Shown here: positions 33,131 through 45,689 of the stretch, one piece after another
Numbering within the stretch: the stretch's first letter is position 1
Layout: every line of letters begins with the position of its first letter
Assembly: GCA_003255025.1 (NCBI GenBank)
Contig: QANY01013371.1
Span: forward strand, 951,263-1,015,262
DNA: 64,000 bases
Reading direction: 5' to 3'
DNA from: Datisca glomerata
Taxonomy: Eukaryota > Streptophyta > Magnoliopsida > Cucurbitales > Datiscaceae
Position numbers and translations under genes: made by a program
Notes under the pieces: generated by a model
What the model was told of the DNA's origin: nothing
The model's input: the letters and a program-made list of their open reading frames with translations, nothing else
Database searches by the model: none

Positions 33131-36100
33131 GTCGTGAAGGAATATGGAAGAGTTCTCTTATTTCATGAAGAGATTTTCCATAGAGCTTCTAAAGAAAAGG
33201 AATCAACAATGAAGGAGCAAAAAAACAAAAATTCCATATATGCAAAAAATTCCAGATCTAAAATCGTTGCCGCATGAGTCGGCGTCATTGTCGTTCGGAG
33301 CGAAAGAAAATTCCAGATCTGTGAAAAATTCCAGATCTAAAATCACCACCGTGTGAGTCGGTGTCATCGTCGTTTGAGGTCCCTATTTCAGCTGCACTTA
33401 GCCGTCGTCAAACTTTCCTCAAAGTTGTTGGGCATGGTTTAAAGCAAAGGGAGGGAGGCTCCACAGCGTTCCAAATGCTCTCACCGTCGGGACTTACGAT
33501 GATGATTTCTTAGCTTCGCGGCAAGGTCTCGGTGTTATGGACTTCACGGTGTGGTTTCGCTCTGAGTTTTGTGACTTCTTTCTGCAACCAGTAACCACGA
33601 ATGAATATTGTCTCCTACAGTGAATATAGGATGGTAGCAAGATGAGTGGTGGAGTAAAAAGCATTAAAATGATTTATTATCCCGCTCATCATGGAGATAT
33701 TCAGTTTATTCACCAACTTATTATGCGTATTTTGGATCTATAAATCGACTTATTATGTGAATTTCTAAGGTGATTGTCTAACTCATCTTGAGATTTCTGA
33801 ATTTATCACCTGACTTATTATTGGTATTCATGGATTTATCAATCAACTTATTGTAAGTGTTCCTGGCATTACTTATTGCTATATATTGCCTTAGTCTCTG
33901 CCACATCGTTTGAGGAATTTTGGATATATATTTACTATTCTGTATTGGTATGCGGTCTCTACACCATTACTGGATTTTACCATGGTTGAGAAAATGGCTT
34001 GTATTTCTTCGAGATTCAAAAAGAAGAGAAAGATATTGTTATATACATATTCGCTATGACGCTTTTCACATTGTTATTCTCCTTAGAAACTCCACCCTCA
34101 TAGCTCATTTACTATTTTACTGAGAGATTCTTCTGCTGATCGTTAATCAAGACAACAAGAATAAATGCTTATTTTCTTTGAGAATTCTATTGTCCATAGT
34201 TGTATTATCATGTTAGCAAGAATTGTGAGAATAGCGGGAATTGAAGCCTTTTATATTCAATATGCTATGAAGTGTAGACTAAGCCTAGTCCATTGTCTCT
34301 CGCGCCTCATTGCTTTCTTATCTCTCTCTTTGTGGTTACAGTCTCTTATACTCTCTATCTCTCTCTCAAGCACCTCTCTCTATCTTTTTCAAGCACCTCT
34401 TGGTAAAAAAAGACCCCCATGAAACTCTCCATCCTCTCACCCTAAAGCTTGCGACTGACTGCCGACAGAGAGAAGTCAACACAGAGTTCCGCCACCACCC
34501 TACCCACTGGCCACGAGCTCTCCATCGACGGGGACTTCTTATTCGATGAGTCTTCTTCTTCGCAGCCCCACAAAGCTGACAACCTTCTTCTTCAACCAAA
34601 AGAAAGTGGCCAGTCTTATTCTTTGATGTGACTTCTTCTTTAACGGATAATATTCTTCTTCGTCGGCTCACACTAAGGTGAGCTCAGACTTAGGAAATTC
34701 TGCATTCTTAGTTAAATAGACCTGTAACCATTCTGAACTTTTACAGAAAAATCTTTATGTAATTTTAGGGGTTTTGTGATTTTAAAGAAATTTGTTTGAA
34801 TCGTGTAAATTGTTTTAGGGTAATTTTAGGGTTCTCGTGATACTAGAGGCCCCTGCAACTTATATCAAATGGGCATGCTTATACTCAAAAAATTAGAGGT
34901 AAAAGAGGAAAAATTGAAACTGGGTGCCACAGGGACAAAAGGTGAACTTTATTCTAAAATTGATTTCAATTAATTACTCAGAAGATATGTATTATTGTTG
35001 TACCCAACATTAAGAAGATTTTTCTCGGTTGACTTCATAGAATATTCACTCCATCCAGTTAATAAGAAAATGGTGAACCCAAGCTTTACAACTTCTTTGT
35101 ATAATCTCACACTTGCTGGTAACGCATGAGCATCATCTAAATCTACATGGACATCAAAATCCTTTTGTTGAACATCTCTTCTCTATGTCATATACCTGCA
35201 TTGAAAATTTACCTATTTAGCTAATCCAACAATTAAAAGAAATATATATATTTGTCACAAGGAAGGTTGGGCAGAATGTTATGACATCTTTTACATAGGT
35301 CAATGATGGTCAATTATGAACTGCTTGGGAGGCTTCACAAAGAAGTACTAAGGAAGGTTGGGCAGATATTATTTGACATTTCCTTCTGTAAAAATTGTCA
35401 TAGGGTTTATATTATTTGACATTTCATATACTTGTTTTTTGTCAAACCCCTTGCAGAAATAATGTATATGTATGCACTGCTTATCCATTTGCTTCTACTG
35501 TAATGTTGTGGAGAATTGTATTCTTCTTGTTTATTCATTGAAAAATATACGGTACTCTTTACTAAGCATATAAGTACATTATGTTGATGATTGCTTGTTT
35601 GCAGGTATCTGGAACTCATTGCCCGGTCCTTTATAAGTTAATCTTGTTAAGCTTTTCAGTTGTGGTCCAGTTCACGTGCGTTCGCTTTCTCGCTTTTCTT
35701 GATTTTCACTATATATAATGCTTATCCTAGTTTACTGTGATTCTAATGACAGTTTCAGTGAAGTTGGGGAGGCTTTCAGTAGGTTCAACGAAATTAGTTA
35801 GTGAGTGGCATTGATAATTTACTATCCTCAGCCTATGGTGGAAAGAATGATTACGATTTGTATGACTTTAGCTATGACATTATCAGTTGTATCATAGGAC
35901 ATTCATAGGATTGTAGATTTGTTTTTATCACTTTATTAGTCCCAACCAAATCATGGACAATCTTTTTAGATTGTTAACAGACTTAGTGTACTATCATGCT
36001 TTAATAGTCCAAAATATGTTGCTTCTGTCAGTGAAGCCTTAAAACTTTGTAAGTGTTCTCAAGTTAAGAAAAATGTTCTGAACAAAATCAAGGCGAGGAA

Positions 36101-37880
36101 CACAATAATAATTTTAGGATGGGACAAAATTTATTAGGTTCTTCATTCTGTCATGTCAACATTTCAAGTAATAGACCAATTTTAGAATGTGTGTTATCTT
36201 GACTATAGAAGAAAAGATAACCGTTTGATTTCACTTGAAGTGATTATTGAATATAAGACCTGGTTATTTACATAGCTGGAGATACATGACAGACATTTAT
36301 ATATCAAAATGTCTCCCAAAGTTAACTTATGAAGAAACTGCAAGTAGAAATCATCTAGCAAATGAGTATAGTTGATATAATGAGGTTCGCGTCTGATGCC
36401 CAAATCAGTTGATTTACCTGTTATTTTGTTGGTTACGCCATGCCTAATTGCTTGAAAATTTAGGAAAATACTCTTAAATACCACTAATCTTGTCTATTAA
36501 TTTCTTGGTTCTCACCATTCTCATAACGGGTATAATGGCGACCACAGGTTTTCTCAGGTCTCCAATCACGTGTTGGCTCTATTAATCAGTTAGTAGATGG
36601 CTTTTCATGGAGGCTTCATGGTTATTTGCTCTAGCTTTATTTACAATACTCTACCTTACTTTTAATATTTTTGTTCTTGTCGCTGCTTTTTAATTTCTGT
36701 GATTTTATAGTTTCAATTAAGTATATGGCTAAATAATCATCAAAGGGTTGTCCATAATTTAGAGGGTAAGGGGAGATGATAAAAGAGTTTTTAACACAGG
36801 ATTAATTTTCATATTTTCTATTTTGATTATGTTGTTTGGAAATATATTTTCTTTCTACTATAGGGTTATGTTAGTATGATGGATGTTATACTATTTGAAT
36901 AAGCTTAAATTAATTAATGAGGAGAGTAATCTATTTGCTGCATTAGCTTAGTCTACTTAGAAAATTTGTTATGGAATTAGTTCATTTTCTGATTTATGGT
37001 TCTTCCTAAGCGAAAAACAACTAGTCTGTTCATTTTGTATCAGATTTTCAGGTAGTAAAGGTGTTATGTAGTAACCGCAGCTTGCTTAATTTAATTTGGC
37101 TAATCTTTTTCAAAATCTATTTCTGAGCTTTTTCTAGGATTTTGTACATTAAGATTAGAAATAACCCATAAGTCGCATATTGGATTCATATTTTTCTGAT
37201 AAAAAATGTGATATGAGAAATCTAAAAGCACTTGAGAATTAGTATTTATATTTTCTTAATTTTACATTCATATGACATTGGATTCAATTCATTATATTCC
37301 TTTTGTAATTTGTGAAAATAAAACTTCATTGGAGAATTCATGGTATTTTAAATTTATTGTATATTAGTTGTGAGAAATTTAAACAAGTACAGTGACTATT
37401 TTCTTTAAAATGCAGGATATACAATCACTCAAGGCTTTTGAACATGGCATCAAAATTTGAGGAGTTGAAATCTGAAACTGTCAGTGAAAATTTAAAATTA
37501 TTTTGTAGCGTCTGTGAAACTTTTAAATACTTTTTATTTTTTGAAACGAATGATGATATTATTGTTTTAGTAGACTAACTAAGTACTAATACTTTTTATG
37601 ATACTTTTGGATGATATTTTATGAAAATAAAATGATGTATGAATATTTTTTAGTCTAGTAATGTATTAATTTTGAATGCTTAAATAGGTATGTAAACATG
37701 TGTGTATAAATTGATTGTAAAAAAAATAGCATTTATAAAATGTTAGAAAAAATTATTTATAAGAGATATAATTTATAATAAAAAACTATTTCAATGAGGT
37801 TCAAAAAAGTTTATTGTATCTAATTTAATAGGATACAAAAATACATATTGAATAAAAGTAACATGAGTCATAAAACCTCA
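33131..37880. other. Interior between the inverted repeats, intron-like
   Basis: No transposase or other protein recognised. 33245-33380 contains a tandem pair of AATTCCAGATCTAAAATC plus GTGAGTCGG(T/C)GTCAT units, 84 bp apart. 34300-34680 is pyrimidine-rich followed by a good donor-like site (CTAAGGTGAGCT, about 34674). From there to 37410 the DNA is T-rich as in plant introns, ending at an acceptor-like TGCAG (37411-37415) before a short exon-like stretch. Possibly a captured or host gene with an untranslated first exon; unproven. Confidence 0.4.
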
Positions 37881-37889
37881 TTAAATAAC

Positions 37890-38075
37890 GTTCTACAGGA
37901 TTCGAAAAATCTTATAAAAAGTGAGAAACCACAGGGGGTCTTCACAGGAGGCGTTGCGCATCGCGAAAAACGTGGACTTTTAATAGGAGGGACTGTCACA
38001 GGTGCCACATGATCCTTGTAGATTACTTTTCATGGGGATATCCGCCTCTTGTAGAATGTTATATTTCTTGTAGTG
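37890..38075. mobile_element. CACTA transposon terminus (one end only)
   Basis: Ends TTTCTTGTAGTG at 38075; on the minus strand CACTACAAGAAATATAACA, a typical CACTA terminus. Inner sequence has short inverted motifs such as TGTCACAGGTGCCACATG. No matching left terminus was found, so it is a truncated or distant-ended element. It sits just outside the right copy of the inverted repeat. Confidence 0.65.
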
Positions 38076-38180
38076 ATCGTTGTGTCGGTGCGCACGCCAC
38101 GACCACCTGAGTAGATTTTAGACGAGTTGTCCTCTCATTGAGGATGAACCTAGAGGCACATGACAACGTTCTATTCGTTG

Positions 38181-38566
38181 ACCTCTATATATACTTGATA
38201 ATCACTCATTGACCATCACAAAGTAGGGTTTAGCCCTCATTCTCTATATAAAGAGGCATAACACTCCTATTGAGGGGGACTATATATTTTTATATTTAAA
38301 CAAACATTTACCATTGAGCATTGTGTCTCTCTCTCTCACTCATTACGCTTCATATGACAAATCGTCATAGCTAACACCATGATGAGTACCTCATTTGACA
38401 ACCTCAAAGAGGTGCGTTTACCGGCGGTTGTCACTGTCTTGGTCACTGAGGATGCTCATCTTTTCCTCTACGCTAGACCTTTACGTTCTCAAGACTTCTT
38501 GGATGATTAAACGATTCTCCATTCATATATTCAATCCGAATCAAAATTCATCACGTAAATAGACAC
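38181..38566 (+). repeat. Right copy of the inverted repeat (386 bp)
   Basis: Inverted partner of 32761-33130. It has the TATA box CTATATAAAGAGG at 38244-38256, here on the plus strand, followed by a CTCTCTCTCTCAC tract and GATGAGTACCTCAT. Confidence 0.85.
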
Positions 38567-40053
38567 AATATAAGTTAAACAATAATTAAGCGTCAAATTT
38601 ATATTATAAAATTGTGAACCTTTCGAGTCGTAGTACATAGCTCTCACTTTTCATATAATTTATAACTTTAACATAAAAAATAGGTCTAGAGGTTCATTTC
38701 CTGATAGAATGCAAAGTTCTAAGCCGGAAAACTTGGAATTCCAATCGAAAGGTTAAAATTTGTTCATATTCTTTGAAAATACTAGTTTAATAATTTAATT
38801 ATCTTTTTTTTTACCTAAAGACTGATTATTCATCAATATGGAATTCCATGAAATGGAATGGACTTGATAACATTTTTTTTTACATAAACTAAAAGAGAAT
38901 AAATATAACCTACTATTAGTTTTCAGGGAGTGGGTTGTAGGGACCTGTAGAACCTAAAGATAATCTAATTAGAAATAAATATTCCATAATTTGATTGACT
39001 ACACACATTCAAGAATCTTTTACGCTCTCTCATTTCTTTTATAGGGGTTACATCGGACAAGAAAGTTTTCAAAAGAAGTTCCTAATATAAGAAAAAAAAA
39101 TACACACAAAAAACGTATACAATTATTTAGAATTTTTAGAGCCCATCTCTTTGAATTAACAATTATATTGATGTGCCCATTCTCATCATTAATTTAGCAG
39201 TTAAAAAAGTTTAATCTTTTAACCTTTTTCTTCCCTCATTTTCTCTATGATATATTCCCTCAATTTAATTTGCAAAAGTAGTCGTTGTAAAGGATATATA
39301 TATATATATATATCGACATGGTTTGGCTAACTGCAAATTTTACTTTATAAATTTAATCACTATCTACTTGGGGCCACTAATTATTTTCTTTATTGAGAGA
39401 ACACTCACATTAGTTGGTTATTGAGAGAACACTCACATTAGTTGTAAATATAGTCCTTCGAGTTTTAGTTTTAACAATTCGATCTCTGTAATTGTTTTGC
39501 AAGAATTTGATCCTGACTTATATACATCATTAAGCAACTAAGGCACCTGGCCTCACCATCCATTAACTGTTTATGTGAGAAATTAGGGAAAAATCTTTTT
39601 TTTTTTTAACGAAACGTCTTGAGTTTCCTAGTCTTTAAATAAGAAAATGACATGGTTTTGCCTTACCTAAATGGACTATGTAAGGTGATAACAGAAACTG
39701 CTCATGGATATTGAGAATTTTTTTGTTAAAGAAAAGTATATTATAACAAAAAATAGAAAATACACAATACAATAAATTAAAAGACCAACAGCTAAGGGAT
39801 CAAACCTAGAAGTGAAATAGAACCTTCCAAGTTCACAACAACGCTGAAAACAAACATGTTTAAACTAAGAGCATTTAACAACAAATCAAAAAGCAAAATA
39901 TTTCATAAGCTTGACTCTATTGAAACTTGTTTTATATTGAAGGTTCAAAAGAGGAATGTAAAGCCACCTTAAACCCTAAGCTTTAACAGAACAGAATGCC
40001 TAAGGACCCCGAACAACTTAGACTTAACCAGAGCAGCCAGTTGACTTAAGAAA
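38567..40053. other. AT-rich stretch without a recognised gene
   Basis: Holds a (TA)n run at about 39293-39313 and a perfect 29-bp tandem duplication at about 39391-39446 (unit includes ATTGAGAGAACACTCACATT). No coding similarity. Confidence 0.6.
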
Positions 40054-40296
40054 TGACAGTGGTCATAATCAATAAGCTGATGTACACATAAGCTTGTCAT
40101 ACAAGTTGATGAGCTAAACCTAATTCAGTTAGCTTTGGTTAACAAAGATTTTATCTTATAATTATCTGTTAGTGAGCTAACCTTTTATGTATATATACTC
40201 AATATAAGTGTAAAGAATATTAACTTCTTGATAATTGAATAAAAGTATTTCTCTGTCTTCTCTCTCTGCATAGTCATCTATTTGCCCCTATTTTCA
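40054..40296 (+). repeat. 5' LTR (243 bp)
   Basis: Begins TGACAGTGGTCATAATC, ends CCTATTTTCA. Very short for copia. It differs from the 3' LTR at many positions, so the insertion is old. Confidence 0.78.
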
Positions 40297-40306
40297 GATT
40301 ATAACT

Positions 40307-40320
40307 TGGTATCAAAGCAG
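40307..40320 (+). other. Primer-binding site (initiator tRNA-Met type)
   Basis: TGGTATCAAAGCAG, one change from the common TGGTATCAGAGC, ten bases after the LTR end. Confidence 0.8.
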
Positions 40321-40352
40321 AAGGTGAAGATAGTTAGCTCGAAGCTACAATA

Positions 40353-40880
40353 ATGGCTACCGAATCAAGTGCAAACACAAAGAACAATACATGTGCAAAC
40401 TGTTCTTCGTTGCAATCCTTTAATCCTACACCGAATTCTTCTTTGTTGATCATATTAGATAGAGACAATTTTATGCTTTGGAAGTCTCAAATTGTACCTG
40501 CAGTAATAGGTCATTAATTAGATGAATATTTGTTTAGTTTCTGTGAAAAACCACCTCAAAAATTAATTGATGGGAGTATTAATCCTCAATATATTACCTG
40601 GATTAGGAACGATCAGTTTCTTTTCAATTGGTTGAGATCGTCGATGGCTGAGAGGATTCTTAGGACAATCCTTCAATACAATCATTCAAGAGATATGGCA
40701 AGCTTTCAAATGAGTTTCTCCAATCAATCAAACGCTAGGATGTTGCAGATGAATAACATGATGCAAACAATGAAGAAATGAGGTCAATTAGTAGCTGACT
40801 ACTATGACAAGATGAGAAACGTTATTGGTGGTTTGGCAGTAGCAGGTAATCCTATCAGTAAGCAAGATTTGCTCCTATAG
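40353..40880 (+). pseudogene. copia gag remnant
   Basis: Capsid part of the copia polyprotein. It starts at ATG 40353, reading MATESSANTKNNTCANC, then NSSLLIILDRDNFMLWKSQI, the usual gag opening (LDRxNYxLWKSQI). A TAA at about 40515 breaks the frame. The segment 40530-40781 continues FCEKPPQKLIDGSINPQYIT and WIRNDQFLFNWLRSSMAERI, followed by MRNVIGGLAVAGNPISKQDL in the same general frame after a TGA. The zinc knuckle and protease are missing, and 40885-40990 is an unrelated-looking GC-richer patch. Confidence 0.8.
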
Positions 40881-41039
40881 ATTTTTAATGGGGACAGGTT
40901 AAGGCAAGGCCCTCTAGGCTTGCTTCTCATGGGATTGGGTGAGGGAATCGGAAAGGGGCTCATAAACCGGGCGGGCTTTTGGGCACACGAAAATGGCAAG
41001 GAGAAGCTTGTGGTATGTGATAGTAAATCTTTACTGACA

Positions 41040-42020
41040 AGTCATATAGCATCATCTTTCCACCCTGCACCTTATAAATCATTGCTTTTAAAACTGAATC
41101 CATGCTTAGCGTACCTAGTATAAAAAAGAATTTGATTAGTGCTTCCCAACTAACCAAAGACAATCATTTATTCATTGAGTTTCATTCAATTGTTTGTTTT
41201 GTCAATGGCGAAGCAACCAAGAAGGTTCTTTTCAAAGGAAGGCTTAAAGGAGTTCTGTATGAATTGATGAAGCATGGACGGAAAAGAGTGGCAGCATTAA
41301 TATGTCAACTCATTGATTCAAAGTCTTCTTCTTCTGAGAATTCTAGTAAAGATAATGTCAATTGTTCTAAAGTTTCCTTTTCGAAGCCCGTTTGTGATTT
41401 TGTCAAGTGTGATCATACTGCTAGCTCTAACTCATTTGAGTGATGTAAATATGTGAATAAAAATGATAGTTTATATTTTCCTTCTGTAAACACTGAACAT
41501 GAAATAAGTTCTTCAATTCTAATGAAAAAGCATGCTTACCAACTACTCTGAACAATGCTAACTAGTCTTTCAAATATTAAATCAGCGTGATATAAGAGTC
41601 CCTGGTAAATCAATTTCCTTCTATAATGCTTGCCCTCAAGAAAAAATCCATGATCAACATTACTCTAACTACTGTCACACCCCACGAAGCAACTGGAATT
41701 AGTCCACACAAACCTATGGAGTCCCTCACCAGTGCATTCTCTTGAAAGTTTTAGATATTACATCTTGTTTCTTGATGATTACAGAAGATGCTCATGGATT
41801 TTCCCCTCAAACTTAAATCAGAGGCCTTCAAAACCTTTATTCAGTTCAAAACTCTAGCTGAAAACCAATTTTCTACAAAACTAAAGACAATATTGTCAGA
41901 TTGGGGAGGGGAATATAGAGCCTCCTCAAAATTTCTGTCTGATCATGAGGTTCAATTTAGACATTCCTGCCCTCATGCACACAATCAAAATGAGAGGGCT
42001 GAGAGAAAACATTAACATAT
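41040..42020 (+). pseudogene. copia integrase remnant
   Basis: Would insert element DNA into the genome. 41102-41270 reads MLSVPSIKKNLISASQLTKD then IEFHSIVCFVNGEATKKVLF, the pre-integrase leader. The core follows from about 41690: HTNLWSP, where relatives have TDLWGP (first catalytic Asp now Asn), FLDDYSRCSWIFPL-like residues in a shifted frame, and 41788-42015 with LKTILSDWGGEY (second Asp) and NERAERKH (catalytic Glu). The His-Cys zinc-binding region is missing or unrecognisable. Confidence 0.75.
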
Positions 42021-42819
42021 CACTGAAACAAGACTCACAGTCATGGCTCAAGCTTCTATACCAACATATTTTTTGTGGCAAGCTTTTCATACTTCTATCT
42101 ATTTGATAAATAAAATTCCCACCACTGTGTTATCTAGTTTTCACCCTATCAAACCCTCTTTGGTAAATTACCTAACTACAACTCTCTAAAACCTTTTGGT
42201 TATGCCACCCCCACCTCAGACCTTAACATAGAAATAAACTTCAACTCTGAAGCACTTTATGTGTGTTTATTGGCTATTCTATGTCTCATAAAGGATACCT
42301 ATGTTTGCATCTATTTGGTAGAGTTTACATAGCTATAAATGTCATTTTTAATGTGTCACACTTTCCTTTCTGTATAGGATTCATGTCACTTAATACAAAA
42401 TCTTCTGCATCTACTAACCTTTCAGGTGCTCATTTCTAATTTGGCCCTTATCAAAATGTTAATGTAGTCATTTCTCTTCATTCATCAGTTTAAGCTTCAG
42501 AACCCCATCAAGCCTCACTTGAGCAAATGAACTTCTCAAGTAACCTATTTCATTCCCAAAACATGTGTAATATTACCTCATGTCATTATTCTGTTTCTAA
42601 ATCAACTATACTTGTCATACAAGTTCCTTTAGCATCCTCATCTTCTAACACTCAGCCAAACTCACCAGTAGTTGCCACTAAAAAACCAAACCCCACACCA
42701 GTAAAAATCTACCACACCCAAGCTCTACATCATATGATCACTAGCCTCAAAACAAGATCTCTTAAACCTAAGGCCTTTCTCACATCCAAACACCAAATAT
42801 CCTTAGACCCTAGCTTATA

Positions 42820-44350
42820 AGAACCTACCACTTTTGCTCAAGCTTTAAATAATCATAAATGGAAATATGTAATGGATGTATAATATAAGGCTTTATTGCT
42901 GAATGAAACATGGGATTTGGTTTTCTACTATCACACGATGAATCTGATAGGCAATAGATGTATATTCAAGCTAAAATACAATGCAGATAAGAGTGTACAA
43001 AGGCACAAAGCCATATTGATAGTCGAGGGGTTCCATCAAACCCCTGGTCTTGATTATACTAAGACATCTCTCTAGTTGTCAAACCCCTGACAATCAAGAT
43101 AGTCTTGACCTTAGCAGCATCATTCAATTGGGAAGTCCACTAACTAGATGTGAATAATGCTTTCCTATATGGAAAGCTTGGTGAATCTATGTACATGATT
43201 CAAACTCAAGGGTACATTAGCAAAACTTTCACTGATCATGTGTGCAAGCTAAATAAGGCACTTTATGGGCTTAAATAAGCCTCTGGGCATGATATGACAG
43301 ACTTAAAACAACACTACTGCAATATGGCTTTCATAACACAAGCTTAAACACATCATTATTTGTACTTCAAGAGAAAATGTCCACAATTATATTACTAGTG
43401 TATGTTGATGATATCCTTGTCATATAAAATGTTATCAAAATGATTCATAAACTCATCGGTGAACTTAAATCAAAACTTTTCTTTGAATAATTTAAGGCAT
43501 AGACATCATTTTCTTGGAATGAAGGTAATTAGAAGTCAAAATGGTTTTTATCTCTCTCAAGTAGGATATCCCACTTATTTTCCCCAATAACCAACATGGT
43601 GCAAGCCAAACCATGTGCTACTCCAACAAATGTCTCTATAAAATTGCATCATGATTCATCAGGTCCTTTCACATATACAACACTGTACAGAAGCACCCTG
43701 GGAGCCTTACAATATCTCATTTTAACAAGACCATATGTGGCTTACATTGTTACTAAATTGAGTTAATTTGTTCACAACCTACCATTACACACTTACAAGC
43801 TTGCAAACGTCATCTTAGATATCTAAAAGGCTCCATCTATGACCGTATTCTAATAAAACCAGCTGCAACACTTACACTTCTACCTATACTGATGCTAATT
43901 GGACATCCAATCTAGATGATCGAAGATCAATATATGGCTATGTAATGTTTTTGGAAAATTCACTCACTTCATGCTCCTCAAAGAAGCAACCAGTAATTGG
44001 TTGCTCTAGTACATATAGTGAATATCATGCATACTCAAACAAGATACTGAACTTGCATGGATTCGATCTCTCCTCACTGAATTACATAACCCTTTATCTC
44101 AGAGTCCCATTATGGTGTGACAACATGACTGCTACATCACTAGTTGTCAATCCAGTTCTCCATGCATGTATGAAACATATGGAGATTGATCTTCATTTTA
44201 TACATGATAACATACTCAATAGACAACTTGAAGTTCATTTTGCACCTTCATGTCATAAAACAGCTGATGTCTTAACCAAATCTATTCTAGAAGCACATTT
44301 TTTATATCTTAAGACCAAGTTCCAGGTGGCATCTTCCCCCTTTCGCTTGA
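42820..44350 (+). pseudogene. copia reverse transcriptase / RNase H remnant
   Basis: Copies element RNA. The N-terminal block is FAQALNNHKWKYVMDV and LLNETWDLVFYYH (about 42836-42930), then GNRCIFKLKYNADKSVQRHK and ILIVEGFHQTPGLDYTKTS (about 42951-43070). The YVDD region near 43400 (GTATGTTGATGATATC) keeps YVDDI in a broken frame. The C-terminal RNase H part, 43945-44424, reads VIGCSSTYSEYHAYSNKILN, LWCDNMTATSLVVNPVLHA and HMEIDLHFIHDNILNRQLEV, ending ADVLTKSILEAHFLYLKTKF. Many stops separate the blocks. Confidence 0.82.
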
Positions 44351-44356
44351 TAGGGA

Positions 44357-44606
44357 TGGCACTGTTCATAATCAACCTAGCAAAGTCATCCAACGTAAGC
44401 TTGCTATATAAGTTGATGAGCTAAACCTAATTCAGTTAACTTCAGTTTACTAAGTTGTTATCTTATAATTATTTATTAATGAGCTAATCCTTTATGTAAA
44501 CATACTCACTATAAGTGTAAAGATGATTAACTTTTTGGTAATTAAATACAAGTATTTCTCTATCTTCTCTCTCTCTGTGTAAGTCATCTGTTTGCTTCTA
44601 TTTTCA
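44357..44606 (+). repeat. 3' LTR (250 bp)
   Basis: Begins TGGCACTGTTCATAATC, ends CTATTTTCA. It runs directly into the hairpin, with which it shares its last bases. Confidence 0.78.
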
Positions 44607-44768
44607 TATTATAAGTACAATGTAAGCATAGAGAGAACACTCATCTACTGACTATATCATTGATATCTTTTGCACACAACTAAATACTTGGTTGTGAAAA
44701 AGATATCAAAGATATAGTCAGTAGGTGAGTGTTCTCTTCAAGCTTACATTGTACTTATAATATGAAAA
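44601..44768. repeat. Long hairpin (about 80-bp arms)
   Basis: The left arm starts TTTTCATATTATAAGTACAA and the right arm ends with its complement, with only about five mismatches. The arms include AGAGAACACTCA and CTACTGACTATATC. The loop is only a few bases. A third partial copy of the inner arm, TTGATATCTTTTGCACACA, follows at about 44792-44810 in direct orientation. It lies between two copia elements. Confidence 0.88.
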
Positions 44769-44836
44769 CATGAGAAAAACAGAGGACTTTATCTTTGATA
44801 TCTTTTGCACACATCAACTAAAATTATAGCACGTGG

Positions 44837-45540
44837 TTGATGTATATAGAGTCGTATCTTCAAAGGCAAGGCTTCTGGGATATTATGAGTGGTGGTGAAA
44901 AGGCAATGTGTTCCATCAGGACCACAATTGAGGAAGAAATGAAGGAGCACATCAGACAAGCAAACACATGTAAGGAAGCGTGGAAACCTTTATTGCGCTG
45001 TTCTCAAAGAAGAATGATGCAAGCTGTAACTTTTGAGGAATGAGCTTCTCTCAATCATACAACGTGACATGACTATAAGCCAATATTTTATTAAGGTAAA
45101 GTCTATCTGTCATGAAATCTCTACATTAGTAGACTCTTCTACTGGCATGTTGGATTCTAGAATTAGAAGAATAATTATTCATGCATTGAGGCGAGAGTAT
45201 AGAGGTTTTATTACTACTATACAAGGTTGGTCAACCCAACCATTTCTTGTGGAGTTTAAAAATTTGCTAGCTGATCAGGAAGCATTAGCTAGGCAAATTT
45301 CTGTAGCCTCATCCATGAATGAGGATGAATCACTCTTTAACAATAATAGCAAAGGTCGACCAATAAAAAACACTCATAGAAGAATGAAGAAAAACGATGA
45401 CCAAGATAGTCGACATGGAAGTCCTCAATAAGGGGGAGCACAGAAGAAAGACAACATGAGTGGTCAACTTCGACAACATAGAATATTTGGTGGAAAATGA
45501 TATAATTGCCAAAATAAGGGCCATATGGCTTAAGACTACT
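44837..45540 (+). pseudogene. copia gag (UBN2-type) remnant
   Basis: Capsid protein of the copia element. It begins within gag at WLMYIESYLQRQGFWDIMSG and TTIEEEMKEHIRQANTCKEA. A frameshift near 45040 leads to MRNELLSIIQRDMTISQYFI and KSICHEISTLVDSS, then the basic tail ending at 45431. A zinc knuckle follows in another frame, YNCQNKGHMA, a stop, then DYW, where relatives have CxxCxxxGHxxxxC: the first and last Cys are altered. The first 30 or so residues and the leader are missing. Confidence 0.82.
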
Positions 45541-45689
45541 AGTCGAAGAAGAAAACAGCAGCGAGCAATGCAGTCATGTCAAGTGCCGAACGAACGAGCG
45601 ATGGTGAATGAGACGTTGAAGCCTCTTTTGCTGTAGAAGAAGAAGAAGTAGCTCTGACGGCTAGTGTTTGTGGCTCAATCGAATATGAA

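Larger units (their letters stand above)
40054..44606 (+). mobile_element. Ty1/copia element with both LTRs, decayed
   Basis: LTRs at 40054-40296 and 44357-44606 share ATCATAATCAA-type starts, AGTTGATGAGCTAAACCTAA, ATCTTATAATTAT, ATAAGTGTAAAGA and the CTATTTTCA end. A PBS (TGGTATCAAAGCAG, 40307-40320) follows the 5' LTR, and a short polypurine stretch (GATAGGGA, about 44349-44356) precedes the 3' LTR. Gag, integrase, RT and RNase H remnants lie in the usual order. No matching 5-bp target duplication was found (AGAAA left, TATTA right), perhaps because the hairpin at 44601 altered the right flank. Confidence 0.85.

Noticed and set aside
34366..34671. Open frames on both strands near 34.5 kb
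   Set aside because: No similarity; the two strands overlap and composition is pyrimidine-rich, more like a 5' UTR.
40054..44606. Functional copia element
   Set aside because: LTR pair and PBS are present, but every coding block has stops or lost catalytic residues and protease is missing.
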